Assembly (NCBI GenBank): GCA_900660155.1
Contig: CABFPE010000129.1
Span: 1,006,829 to 1,070,828, forward strand
Direction of reading: 5' to 3'
Source of the DNA: Hofstenia miamia
Lineage: Eukaryota > Xenacoelomorpha > Acoela > Hofsteniidae
DNA: 64,000 nt
The first letter of the stretch is position 1. Each line of letters begins with the position of its first letter. Positions 1 through 9,936 of the stretch are shown here, piece by piece. The position numbers and the translations under genes are program-made. A model generated the notes under the pieces. That model had not been told where the DNA came from. It worked only from the letters and a program-made list of their open reading frames with translations, and made no database searches.

Positions 1-274
1 GAAAAATTTTGTGGGTCAGCATTGTGGTGTACACAGAGCCATTGGGGTCATATTCTATATGCCAAAAAAATATTCACTTTTAAGAAATAAGGTGAGTGGT
101 CCAACTAGAATCAAAAATCATGTTCTTCTCAAAACGGGCAGTACATATGAAAACTTGTACCCACTTTCTGTCAGTTTTTTGCCTGCAGTGCTTATAATTA
201 TAAAAATATTATATATTGTTGTGATCCAAGGCCATACTAAAGACAGGCCATGAAGTGAGTCCGTAGAACCTTTC

Positions 275-907
275 ATGCACAATAATGAAACAATTGAGCC
301 TATCATGCACAATGAGGAATCAATGGAAAATTCTGCTTTATCCGATGCATTGGCTACTAGTGTTCAGCCACAATTTCTTAGTCTAGATTTAGCAAATACC
401 GTTTTTGAGGGTCCTTTAGATCGAGTAAATTTCATAGATTGTCGAATAGATAGTACTGCTATCAATAGTATAATAATGTCGCTCCCCATTCATCCAAAAT
501 ATGATATGACGTTATCAAATAATAAGGTCGTTGTCAAACCTAATTGGTTCTACAAGCAGCTACCAGACCAAACTCACATGCCTCGTATGTGGCTTTCACT
601 AAGCTGTGATCGTGAGGCACTTTTTGTGTATATTTGCATCGGCTTTGGCAGCCCTAGTGCCTCAAGTATGTGGACAAGAACTGGATGTTGTGACTTTAGC
701 AAAATTGTGCGTAAAATAGAAAGACATGAAGCATCCGTTGATCATCATAATACCTTAGCTATAGCAAGAAGTATGATGGCCTTTTCAGCTGGAGGCTTAG
801 TTGATTCAAATGATTATAGTTTGGATGATGTGGAGGCATTATGTCGCCAGTACAATTTAGATGCTGATAAAGTCATCAGAGAGTTAAATTATTTCAAAAC
901 TCCGTGA
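275..907 (+). CDS. Unrecognised protein, first reading frame of a gene or gene pair
   Basis: Open frame of 210 codons from ATG 275 to TGA 905-907. I do not recognise the family. The composition looks like a real soluble protein: varied, with Trp and Cys, no membrane segment, and mixed helix/strand character. The N-terminus carries a short duplicated segment (MHNNE... and MHNEE... ten residues apart; the DNA motif ATGCACAAT occurs twice). The C-terminal part, from about residue 175, is acidic and looks like a small helical bundle (SLDDVEALCRQYNLD). The next frame (871-1437) overlaps its end in the -1 frame, so this may be the upstream exon of one longer protein, with a possible donor at 904 and acceptor at 977, or the first of two overlapping genes. 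An upstream exon is also possible, because an in-frame start is not proven. Confidence 0.5.
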   Translation: MHNNETIEPIMHNEESMENSALSDALATSVQPQFLSLDLANTVFEGPLDRVNFIDCRIDSTAINSIIMSLPIHPKYDMTLSNNKVVVKPNWFYKQLPDQTHMPRMWLSLSCDREALFVYICIGFGSPSASSMWTRTGCCDFSKIVRKIERHEASVDHHNTLAIARSMMAFSAGGLVDSNDYSLDDVEALCRQYNLDADKVIRELNYFKTP

Positions 908-924
908 ATCACAAGTTGGTTGAC

Positions 925-1437
925 ATGACTGATGTTATACCCTCTATTCCATCAATAGAACAACATGTTGATGGCAGTGAAGAGAGCAATGACGCTGATG
1001 AAGACAACTCATCACGAAACCTTTGGTTAAAACATACATTTTTACAACCATATCGGCTTATTGTTCAGCTTTCTGGATTTGAAACTTTGAACACTGCATA
1101 TAAGTATCTGGGTGATAGGCCCCATTGGCTGTTGAAAGCTGTGACACGGAGCCGCTTGCCGGCTGTCTATCAAAGCATTATTTTCCCATATATTTCTAAG
1201 ACAGATATAGTCCCCCACAAGTTTGTGATTGCACTATTTTTCCAGTGCAATAGCAGAGCGCACAATATCAAATGTGTAAAAATTCGGTTGCGCTCAACCA
1301 TTACAGATGACTTTTTTTCAGCTTTGCTCATACTTTCGTGCGAGAAAGATATCATTGACTCTATTCACACGGATGATATCATTAATTCGTTTGCTCAAGA
1401 GTCGGTTGTCTTAAAGAAACACCTTGTCGTAAAGTGA
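925..1437 (+). CDS. Unrecognised protein, second reading frame overlapping the first
   Basis: The frame is open from 871 to TAA-free end TGA at 1435-1437; the first ATG is at 925, giving 170 residues. The first ~25 residues are acidic and low in complexity (DGSEESNDADEDNSS). The rest is mixed, with an aromatic stretch (PHWLLKAVTRSRLPAVYQ) and no membrane segment. No family is recognised. It lies in the -1 frame relative to the preceding 210-codon frame. Joining them by an intron 904-977 keeps the phase and gives about 360 residues, but the acceptor has a weak pyrimidine tract. No canonical slippery heptamer is visible in the overlap. A polyadenylation-like AATAAA is at 1777-1782. Either one gene with a short intron, one gene with a sequence error, or two cistrons. 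Confidence 0.45.
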   Translation: MTDVIPSIPSIEQHVDGSEESNDADEDNSSRNLWLKHTFLQPYRLIVQLSGFETLNTAYKYLGDRPHWLLKAVTRSRLPAVYQSIIFPYISKTDIVPHKFVIALFFQCNSRAHNIKCVKIRLRSTITDDFFSALLILSCEKDIIDSIHTDDIINSFAQESVVLKKHLVVK

Positions 1438-2328
1438 AGCATTTGATGCATTTGTAATATTAGTGAAATTTTAATAACATCAGTGAATTATTTTTTATTT
1501 CTACTGAGGTATCTCTAGCCAATAGTTGCTATTTTTTAGTTGCTACTTTGAGCTATTTTTCCCTTGCTATGCCACATACGTCAGGCTAGACAATCATGTC
1601 TGCTGCATCACTATTTTTCAAGATTTTGCAGTATATTTAGAGACCGAGTGAGGGGGGGGGGTCTACTCTCTCATGGTAACTGGGGGATGGAAGCCCCTGA
1701 TATTGTAAAATTTACACTAATTTTCTAAGAACTTAATCTGGGTCTCAAGATTAGTCAAAGCAATTTGTTTGAAGAAAATAAAGCATGTTTGATAATTTAA
1801 TTGGTGTCACAACACGGTAATTCCATGATTTATCTAAACGCAATTGCCGAATATTTACGTTAAAACAGAAGGGGATTCAAAGCAAAATCAATTAGATCTC
1901 ATACAAAAAGAGAAATTGTAATGTGTTCAAAGTACAGCTAATAACTTGCTAAAGCATGTAACAGGGAGGCAGATGCGATTTCTCTCTAGTATGGCTATTA
2001 ATATAGAGGGGCAAAGCTCAGTTTAGAAGTTTTTCTCAAATTTCTTCATTAATTTTGTAAATACTTGGAGAAGGGGAGATACAATTATGTAGTTATATTG
2101 ATTAAACATTATTATTGTTATTGATACTTTTACTAAAATAAATTTGTTAAAAATTTATCAAACCGGATGAACATTTGAAAATGAAACTGTAACTCCTTAA
2201 TCTTTAGCTACATTCCCGTTATATAGGTACGCATACACACGTTCTAAACACAAAAATAGACTTATGTTTATTTTCTTAATAGTTTAAAAATGGGTTAATA
2301 TTTTTCTAGGGCATTTAGCACACTTTTC

Positions 2329-2361
<33 letters not shown>

Positions 2362-2528
2362 CATTAAATTTATTATTTATTAGTTTTAAATTTCTATAAT
2401 CTATAATTTACAATTTAATAGAAGAATTTTAATTTACAACAAATAGAGCTTCTAATAATGCAGAGTAGATAATATACTTGATACATAATAGTTTACATCA
2501 CCATCGATTTAAAATTTTGCATCTCTTA
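1438..2528. other. Gene-free AT-rich stretch
   Basis: Contains a candidate poly(A) signal AATAAA (1777-1782), a run of ten G (1652-1661) and a (TA)n microsatellite at about 2328-2355. I see no coding sequence. Confidence 0.6.
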
Positions 2529-3044
2529 CAGGGACTTTCAATAATATATTGCTAATACAATATATTGCAATATATACATTTGCAATATATTTATTGGCGT
2601 CGAATTTCTTCACAATAATATTGCAAGGAAGGCGTTTGTATTGTTATTTTTGGTTTGTTAGCTTAGCTTTTAAGAAATATACAGCAGAATAACATTAACT
2701 GCTGCTTTTTTAGTTTGATTGCAATATTTAATAGGTGTGCATACAGCTTAGAAATGAACTATCATGATAATTCTTCCTATTGCCATTGATGAGAGACAAT
2801 CACTTAAGTTAAGAAGACGAATGAAATTAAAAGAATTAGTCAATTTTGTAACGATTCTTATATTCTTTTAAAGGATTCATTGTAATTCCAAGTCAAAAGA
2901 ATCATTTTCCTTGATTAAATTAGGTAGCTGTCAATTAACTAAAATGTTGCAATATATTGCAATATTGTATTGCCAGCAAACGCATATTGCAATAGTTTGA
3001 ATTTTTTGTATTGCAATATTGCAATACATTATTGCTAGGCCCTT
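2529..3044. mobile_element. Candidate hAT-like miniature element rich in ATTGCAATA palindromes
   Basis: The left end begins CAGGGACTTTCAATAATATA and the reverse complement of the right end reads AAGGGCCTAGCAATAATGTA, so the ends form imperfect terminal inverted repeats followed by repeated TATTGCAATA palindromes on both sides. CAGGG-type ends are typical of hAT elements. No matching 8-base target duplication is visible, and there is no transposase frame between the ends, so this is a non-autonomous and probably old copy. Confidence 0.45.
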
Positions 3045-5685
3045 TTTACATTAAGAGTTTAATCGTGATTGTCATCTATGCAATGCAAATTATTGTACTA
3101 TTTTTGGAATTAAGCTAAATTATTCATGTATTACTAACTCGTAATGTGAACAATAATTTAGAAGTATTTATTTCTATATTAGTTTCGAAAATTGATTCAC
3201 GCCAAACTTATGCATAATTCAAATTCAGATGTCCATATCGTAATTTTAATAATATTTATAAAACGTACATTCAAATCAATATTCATTTAAATTTTAGATA
3301 TTTTTTAATTTTGCAATAGTTAATCTTTTTTCCTTTTTTAAAGTTATGTAATAATCCACTTTGCTTTTTTTCTGTTATTTAATGTTGATAAATAGTAGTT
3401 TTTCAAATCAAATGGAATTTTGTATGGTGTAGCATTAATAGTGTTCTTTAAAGTAATAGAATTCAATACAACGATGATATTTTTGAACTTAGCTGCTTCT
3501 TTAAGACAGAAATATCTAGGGATTACAATGATAGATAAAATCTATGAAATTTTTCTTGAAAAATCAACCATATATTCAACTCGCTCTATTTTTGATTAAG
3601 TTATGTAGGCTCACTTATTGCCATGGTTGCATTCTTCAAAATCTCAAGATCTGTTCGTTTTTACGAGCCTTTTTCTAATTTTCTTGTTTTGTACGTATAA
3701 TGCGTTTGCAAAATTTTGTAAATTGGAAGAAAAAATGTACAACACTCTGTAACCCGCGTATTGTTCAGACAAAGCGCACTCAAAATTAGTATATTTCCTA
3801 AGAAGCACAGTGACTTGTCCGTCGTAATCCTCTACATCGTATGTATAATTCCTTGTGCTTAGGCTTTGTTATGGGACCCATTTCTATGCTCATACTTTTC
3901 TTATAAATATGTTGTTTTTTTACAATTGTAATCAATTTTGTTTCTCATCTTAATTGTTTATTCATAATTTTGTTCTGCATTCCCTTGTTATTGTGGCTTA
4001 TAATCCAGTGAGCCTTATTCGAAGCTCGGCTATTTTTATTTTGATGCTAGTTGTTTCAATGCTAAAATAACTTAATGGTTTAGTCAATGATTTGAAACAA
4101 AATTGTGTTTACGTCTGCGTCATTTGGAAAATGTGGGGAACTTATATCAACGCGTGTTCTTGATGTTTCACAAAATTAGTTTGAATTGAAAATTTATGGA
4201 TTTGTATATAACAATTTTTATGTATTGCCGTTCTAATAATTTTTACTGATTATACAATTTTTCCGAAGAGAATATTGTTATTTTATGAGTATTTGCACAT
4301 TGAAAGCTGCATTAATTGCAGAGCCATTTTATTTCAACATTAGCAAAAAATTTCCAAATGGAACAGCTGTGGCACATATACGGGAGTTACTAAATGTAAA
4401 TGTTGTAAATTGTAATTCAGCAATAAAGCTTTAAGACTTAATGTGTATATTTTTCTTAGCGCTCATGAATTGCTGGTACTAGCCAAGGAGGTCAGTTTCT
4501 GATGGTAAATGTTGAGTGATTTCTTTGTTCGGAAGTAATTATTGCAACAAACTGCAACAAAGACGAAGACACAATAATCAAAAGAGATAATATGTAACAT
4601 GTAAAGATAGAACAATTAGTATTTGATCACACGTTTTCAGTCTCCTGGGGAGATAATAAAGCGACTATCAACTTTCTTAATTCCGGACACACCTATCATC
4701 TTAGTCCCAATAACAAAAAATAAACCATCAAATATTGGAGAGAAGTGGTTTCTACTGATCCCATTGCACTGATAAGCGTTTGTTGATATGTATATTATTA
4801 AGAGAACAGAAGTTACTTATCAATGGAACATACGTAGAAGCGGGGGTTGTTGCAAGCATACTTTAAGCCAGTATTTATAGAAGTGGGGAATAGATATGAA
4901 CCACAATTCCATTTTTAACGTATTTGTCAGTATGCTTTGTTTTACTCCCTTCAAAATAAATTCCATGTTGCTTGGTGGGTTGTGTTCATCAGGCTTTTTA
5001 AGCCGCAATAGTTACTATCAGAAGTTCACATTTACTTAGCAAAATTGGGCAGTTTTATTCAAAAAATTAAACATCTTGTGGCATATGTGGAGACACTATG
5101 CTTAGCAAGTCATTACAATTATCATAACATGAACACTGCTTTGTTTGATATAATTATCGTTTAAGTTCATTTTATAATAAATATTCTGAAATTGAGGCCA
5201 ACGTAAATATTATACTTAGTCGTTATTTAATGTATCCAATTTCCTACATTTAAGGAACACATAGTTTTTTATTCCGATATAATATTACGTTATTTTGTTT
5301 TATAGCACTAAATTTGTTTTCAAATCATGCTATTATACATATTTCTTCCGCAAACTTTGTTCACAACAGTGCTAAAGTTCAATAAATGTCATCAAAATTT
5401 ATAGTTATTATTTCATTTTGGAATTTCAACTATATTGTAATTCTACGAACTGTAAAAAATTTTAATTTTAGACTGAAAAATCCCATTTAAATTTAAATAC
5501 TAGTTTATATTTTGTTAAAATCGTTAATGTCGTGAGAAATAATTTAATGTGGATTATTGATTTTTTTCGTGTGATATTGTATTTCAAATGCATATCTTTG
5601 TTATATTTATTCATAATTCATATAATTTTCTTGACAAAAATACAATGATTAAACAATTTTAGTTTATATTTTACACTAGCTTCAG
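3045..5685. other. Gene-free AT-rich intergenic stretch
   Basis: No convincing coding frame, RNA gene or terminal-repeat element seen. Short AATAAA-like words occur, for example near 4422, but nothing ties them to a transcript. Confidence 0.5.
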
Positions 5686-5699
5686 TTACATTATGTGAT

Positions 5700-6102
5700 A
5701 TGCCTCCTTCTCAAGATAAAAAGAAATCTATTTTGGACCTCTCCAAGTACATGGACAAACAAATTCATGTTAAATTCCAAGGTGGTCGAGAAGCATCTGG
5801 CCTTTTGAAAGGTTACGATCCTCTCCTAAATTTGGTGTTGGATAATACAATTGAATACATTAGAGACCCTGATGATCAACATAAATTGTCTAAAGTCAGT
5901 TACCAGTTTAAAAAGTTTTATATTTTTGTATTGTATACCACATACTTTTAACATATTTATATTTTGAGGAAATTTGGTAACTTTCTTTCAGGATACCCGA
6001 ACTTTGGGATTGGTTGTTTGCCGTGGAACCAGTGTTTTGCTCATCTGCCCACACGATTCTATGGAAGAAATTCCAAATCCATTTGTTATAGGCGGAGAAT
6101 AA
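5700..6102 (+). CDS. LSM7: LSm7, subunit of the U6 snRNA / mRNA-decay LSm ring
   Basis: Two exons, 5700-5894 and 5992-6102, joined by a 97-base GT-AG intron (GTCAGT ... TTTCAG), encode 101 residues; vertebrate LSM7 has 103. The N-terminus shows the family signature SILDLSKYMDKQIHVKFQGG (residues ~10-29), and the Sm1 region continues REASGLLKGYDPLLNLVLDN. Exon 2 supplies Sm2 (GLVVCRGTSVLLICP) and the typical tail EEIPNPF. In other animals LSM7 sits in the LSm1-7 ring (cytoplasmic decapping and mRNA decay) and in LSm2-8 (nuclear, binds the U6 3' end). A splice-acceptor-like CTTCAG ends at 5685, 14 bases before the ATG. A poly(A) signal AATAAA is at 6136-6141. The Aurora kinase gene starts 187 bases downstream on the same strand. 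Confidence 0.96.
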
Positions 6103-6135
6103 TCATTTTCTTGTTGGCTGTATTGTATTTGTCAA

Positions 6136-6141
6136 TAAAAA
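6136..6141 (+). terminator. Poly(A) signal of LSM7
   Basis: AATAAA begins 34 bases after the LSM7 stop codon and about 150 bases before the Aurora ATG, followed by a T-rich stretch. Confidence 0.6.
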
Positions 6142-6260
6142 TTTTTGTGTTTGTTTCTCTATTTTAATAACACATAATTCACAATTTTTACATGTGTATT
6201 TCTCCTAATTTTATTTAATCTATTTTAAACTGATTTTATAATTTGTTGTCACGTTTGCTT

Positions 6261-6262
6261 AG
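6261..6262 (+). promoter_or_regulatory. Splice-acceptor-like site just upstream of the Aurora start (cis or trans)
   Basis: The sequence GTCACGTTTGCTTAG ends at 6262, 26 bases before ATG 6289. It has a modest pyrimidine tract and no in-frame ATG between it and the start. No 5' exon with a donor is evident in the 160-base gap to LSM7, so the site could accept a spliced leader. Confidence 0.4.
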
Positions 6263-6288
6263 AGCATACAGACTATTGCCAAAGTCAT

Positions 6289-8111
6289 ATGCATGTTTTG
6301 TTAGTCAATATGCAGATGCAGTCCACGAATAAAGAAAATATTAGTAGCAATTTTCCTAATGAAAAATTTTCTACAGCAATTCAATCGAAACTTTCTGAAA
6401 ACGAAAAGGCTGAACGCAAGGTTACCGATTATCGAGATCGCCCATTTCCCTATCACGAATTGGAAGATTTCGAAATTGGGCGACGCTTAGGAAAAGGAAA
6501 ATTTGGCTCTGTGTATATGGCACGTGAAAGGTCTTCCAAATTCATTATTGCATTAAAAATCCTCTTTAAAAGACAATTGATCGCTGACAATATGGAACAT
6601 CAATTTAGACGAGAAATTGAAATTCAGTCGAAATTAAATCATCCTAATATACTAAAATTGTACGGATACTTTTTTGATGATAAGCGGATTTTTATGATTC
6701 TTGAGTTTGCAGGGAAAGGTTGTAGTATTTGTGTTCATTTCGTTGAGAAAATTTGTCGGTTATATTGATTCCAGAATCCTTAAGAGATTGCTTGTCGTGT
6801 TTTATTCGATGTGCAAACTGAAGTGTTAAAAAACGGAATCGCAAACATTACATGAAAAGTTTAGGTATCATTAAAAACACACGCAGCAGTGTCAATAGTA
6901 GATCTGACTTGCAATTTATACGTTTCAGAAATTTTGACCTATACATTTCCTCATGCACAATTGAGCAAAACTAAATTTCTAATGAAGAAATCATCACAAT
7001 GGCAAAATTCATCATTGTATAAAAAACCAAAATGATGTCTTGTATCCAAACTCTTTTCTGTATTTACTTGTAGTCATAGGACTTAATTTTTTAATCAACT
7101 GAATATAATGAACACAAACATTGAAGGTGAATTGTACAAACAATTGATAAAAGCTGGTAAGTTTTCCGAACCTACCGCCGCAAAATTTGTTGGACAAGTT
7201 GCTGATGCTTTGGATTATTGCCATTTCCACAACGTTATTCATCGGGATATCAAACCAGAGAATATTCTCTGCAATTTTTCAGGTAGAAGCTTGTTAATTT
7301 AGCCCAACCACTGAAACACTTTTTTATGCAAATATTTCCAATTTGCTATCCTTATCTGTTTGCTTTTAAAGCGACAGATTAACTTTCTAATATTAAATTC
7401 TCCAATGTTTAACATTCAATTCAAATTCACATTTAACTTTTTGCGATTTTCATAAGTTTTCATTGTATTTTAAGTTTAATTTACCAAGCCACAGTCATTT
7501 TGGAAATATATGGAAATATTCATTTTCTAAATGAATTAGTGAAGCAGCATGTTAAAATGAGAAATAGTAAATTGCATCAATTATTGACCAAAATAATTGC
7601 TTCTACTTGATACAGGCGACATAAAGTTGGCTGATTTCGGGTGGTCTGTTCATAGTAATTCTCGAAGAGCAACCATGTGCGGAACTCCAGATTACTTAGC
7701 GCCGGAAATTGTTACTCATAGAGAACATGATAAAACGGTAGATAACTGGACCGTTGGGATTTTAGCTTACGAATTTTTAGTTGGTAAGTGTTTTGGCTTA
7801 TACTTTCAACTTAAAATTAAATTTAATTGTCATTTCAACATAATATTTATTTCGTTCTAAATCCTCAATTCCGTCTAGGTTCTCCTCCATTTGAATGTGA
7901 TGACATGAATGAAACGTATCAGCGAATTGTTCGAGTGCAATATACATTTCCAAGAGAAATGCCCGAAGCGGCAAAGAATCTCATTAGTGGTCTCATTAGA
8001 TACAATCCCAAAAATAGAATCTCATTAGAATCCGTGGTCAAACATATTTGGGTACAGTCGAATACAGAAAAGAAAATCACATATTGGAGAGACAAACTAT
8101 TATCAGTCTGA
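6289..8111 (+). CDS. Aurora-family serine/threonine kinase
   Basis: Four exons (6289-6718, 7127-7282, 7616-7783, 7879-8111) encode 328 residues; all introns are GT-AG and keep phase. After a ~45-residue N-terminal extension containing a KEN motif (residues 15-17), the domain shows the glycine loop [13 protein letters not shown] (64-76), catalytic Lys90, helix-C Glu109, HRDIKPEN (Asp184), DFGWSVH (Asp202) and the T-loop RRATMCGT with the conserved Thr215. DFGWSVH and the EFLVG segment are Aurora hallmarks. The short N-terminus resembles Aurora B/C, but I do not assign the A/B class. In animals Aurora kinases drive spindle assembly, chromosome alignment and cytokinesis. Unusual: [10 protein letters not shown] replaces GTxDYLPPEM, and DNW replaces DLW in helix F. 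ATG 6289 is the first in frame after the acceptor at 6262; Met8 and Met10 are alternatives. Confidence 0.95.
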
Positions 8112-8454
8112 TATACTTGCAATTTTTACTATCCATTAGCAATATTTTGTTTTGTACGTTTTTAGAAATCTTGAAATCTAGATGTTTTTGTTTGTTGTAC
8201 ATTTGATTCTACTATTTTTTAAATAATGAACTTGGGAAAAGTTTTTTAGCAATTATTTTACCATTTTCAATTCTTTGCATTCATTGTCAATTTGTCAACT
8301 TGCATTGCATATGCCATGTATGAATTATTCTTAATTGGCTTGTATTTTGCCAACGGATTGAATGCATTAATGGGAAAACCACCCACGCATTTCAACTAAA
8401 ACAGATGTTCAATTCATGCGATTTTGCTGTATGTGAGTTTATTTGCTTTTTTGC

Positions 8455-9088
8455 NTTTAATTGTCATTTCAACATAATATTTATTTCGTTCTAAATCCTC
8501 AATTCCGTCTAGGTTCTCCTCCATTTGAATGTGATGACATGAATGAAACGTATCAGCGAATTGTTCGAGTGCAATATACATTTCCAAGAGAAATGCCCGA
8601 AGCGGCAAAGAATCTCATTAGTGGTCTCATTAGATACAATCCCAAAAATAGAATCTCATTAGAATCCGTGGTCAAACATATTTGGGTACAGTCGAATACA
8701 GAAAAGAAAATCACATATTGGAGAGACAAACTATTATCAGTCTGATATACTTGCAATTTTTACTATCCATTAGCAATATTTTGTTTTGTACGTTTTTAGA
8801 AATCTTGAAATCTAGATGTTTTTGTTTGTTGTACATTTGATTCTACTATTTTTTAAATAATGAACTTGGGAAAAGTTTTTTAGCAATTATTTTACCATTT
8901 TCAATTCTTTGCATTCATTGTCAATTTGTCAACTTGCATTGCATATGCCATGTATGAATTATTCTTAATTGGCTTGTATTTTGCCAACGGATTGAATGCA
9001 TTAATGGGAAAACCACCCACGCATTTCAACTAAAACAGATGTTCAATTCATGCGATTTTGCTGTATGTGAGTTTATTTGCTTTTTTGC
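8455..9088. repeat. Direct duplicate of 7822-8454 after a single N
   Basis: From 8456 the sequence repeats 7822-8454 with an offset of 634 and no difference that I noticed. It carries a second copy of the last Aurora exon (8513-8745) and its 3' flank, but no other exon. The N at 8455 marks the junction. This is most simply an unmerged overlap of two contigs, not a second gene. Confidence 0.85.
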
Positions 9089-9882
9089 ATGTTTCGCTGA
9101 ATTAATTTGCGCTTTTTCTCTGACTCGTATTCACTCATGGTTCGACATTTTCAATCGAACCTTGAGTTTAAACTTTTCAATCTAACCATTTTATTACGAA
9201 ATTATGCATATTGTGCAATGCAGAGTTTTCAAACCAAGACTAGAAGCAAACTTAACTTGTTTTAGCTTTTTAATATGTTACATATATAATGTTCTGCTAT
9301 TTGTATGTTTTATCTTTTAATTTGAAGCATATTCAAAAGGATTGCGACTATCCATAAAAAAACACTTTTCTGTAATAGCGTTAATTTTAAAGGCGAATCA
9401 TGCGAATTACTTCATTATCATATTTTATATAAGTTTTGAATTGTTGTCTTGGAATTAGTTTTCGATCGACTTTAAGCTCGTATTTTCAGAAGTGTGCATT
9501 GCAATTGTTATTGTTTCGTTTCTAGTGGGTGACTGTTTTCTAATGTAATATAAATGAAGACTTCCCTGCTAAATGTCCGCTGTGTAATCAGACATTTAGT
9601 ATGGTGTCTAGTTTGTCACAATGTAAATATTATTTAGTAAGCTATAAGATAATAATTTTACATTAATTCAAAATACTAATGTAGTTATCGATTCAAATTG
9701 CTTTTGGCATATTCTACACTAAGTCTAATTCGCAAGATCTTTTCACTGTATTACTTTAGTTTAGAAATATATTTGTCAATTCAATAAACATTGCTTTCCA
9801 TTTGCGTCAGTAAACATTGCTTTCGATTGGATAGTTTAAAATAACGCTTTCTTCATTTAATTTCTAATTTAAGGTTTTTTAG
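9089..9882. other. Gene-free spacer between Aurora and the Bcl-2-like gene
   Basis: AT-rich with no coding frame recognised. The last bases (GGTTTTTTAG, ending 9882) form a strong acceptor-like site before the first recognisable Bcl-2 exon. Confidence 0.5.
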
Positions 9883-9936
9883 CCTGCCAAGGCTGACTTA
9901 ATTATTGAGGTAGACAGATTACCTGGAACATCTGCA

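Noticed and set aside
904-924. GTG start at 904, and TTG start at 49614 of the transporter-like gene
   Set aside because: Nuclear animal genes normally start at ATG; in-frame ATGs are at 925 and 49623.
8513-8745. A second Aurora kinase gene
   Set aside because: Only the last exon is present, apparently identical to the first copy, immediately after a single N. It is best explained as duplicated contig sequence.
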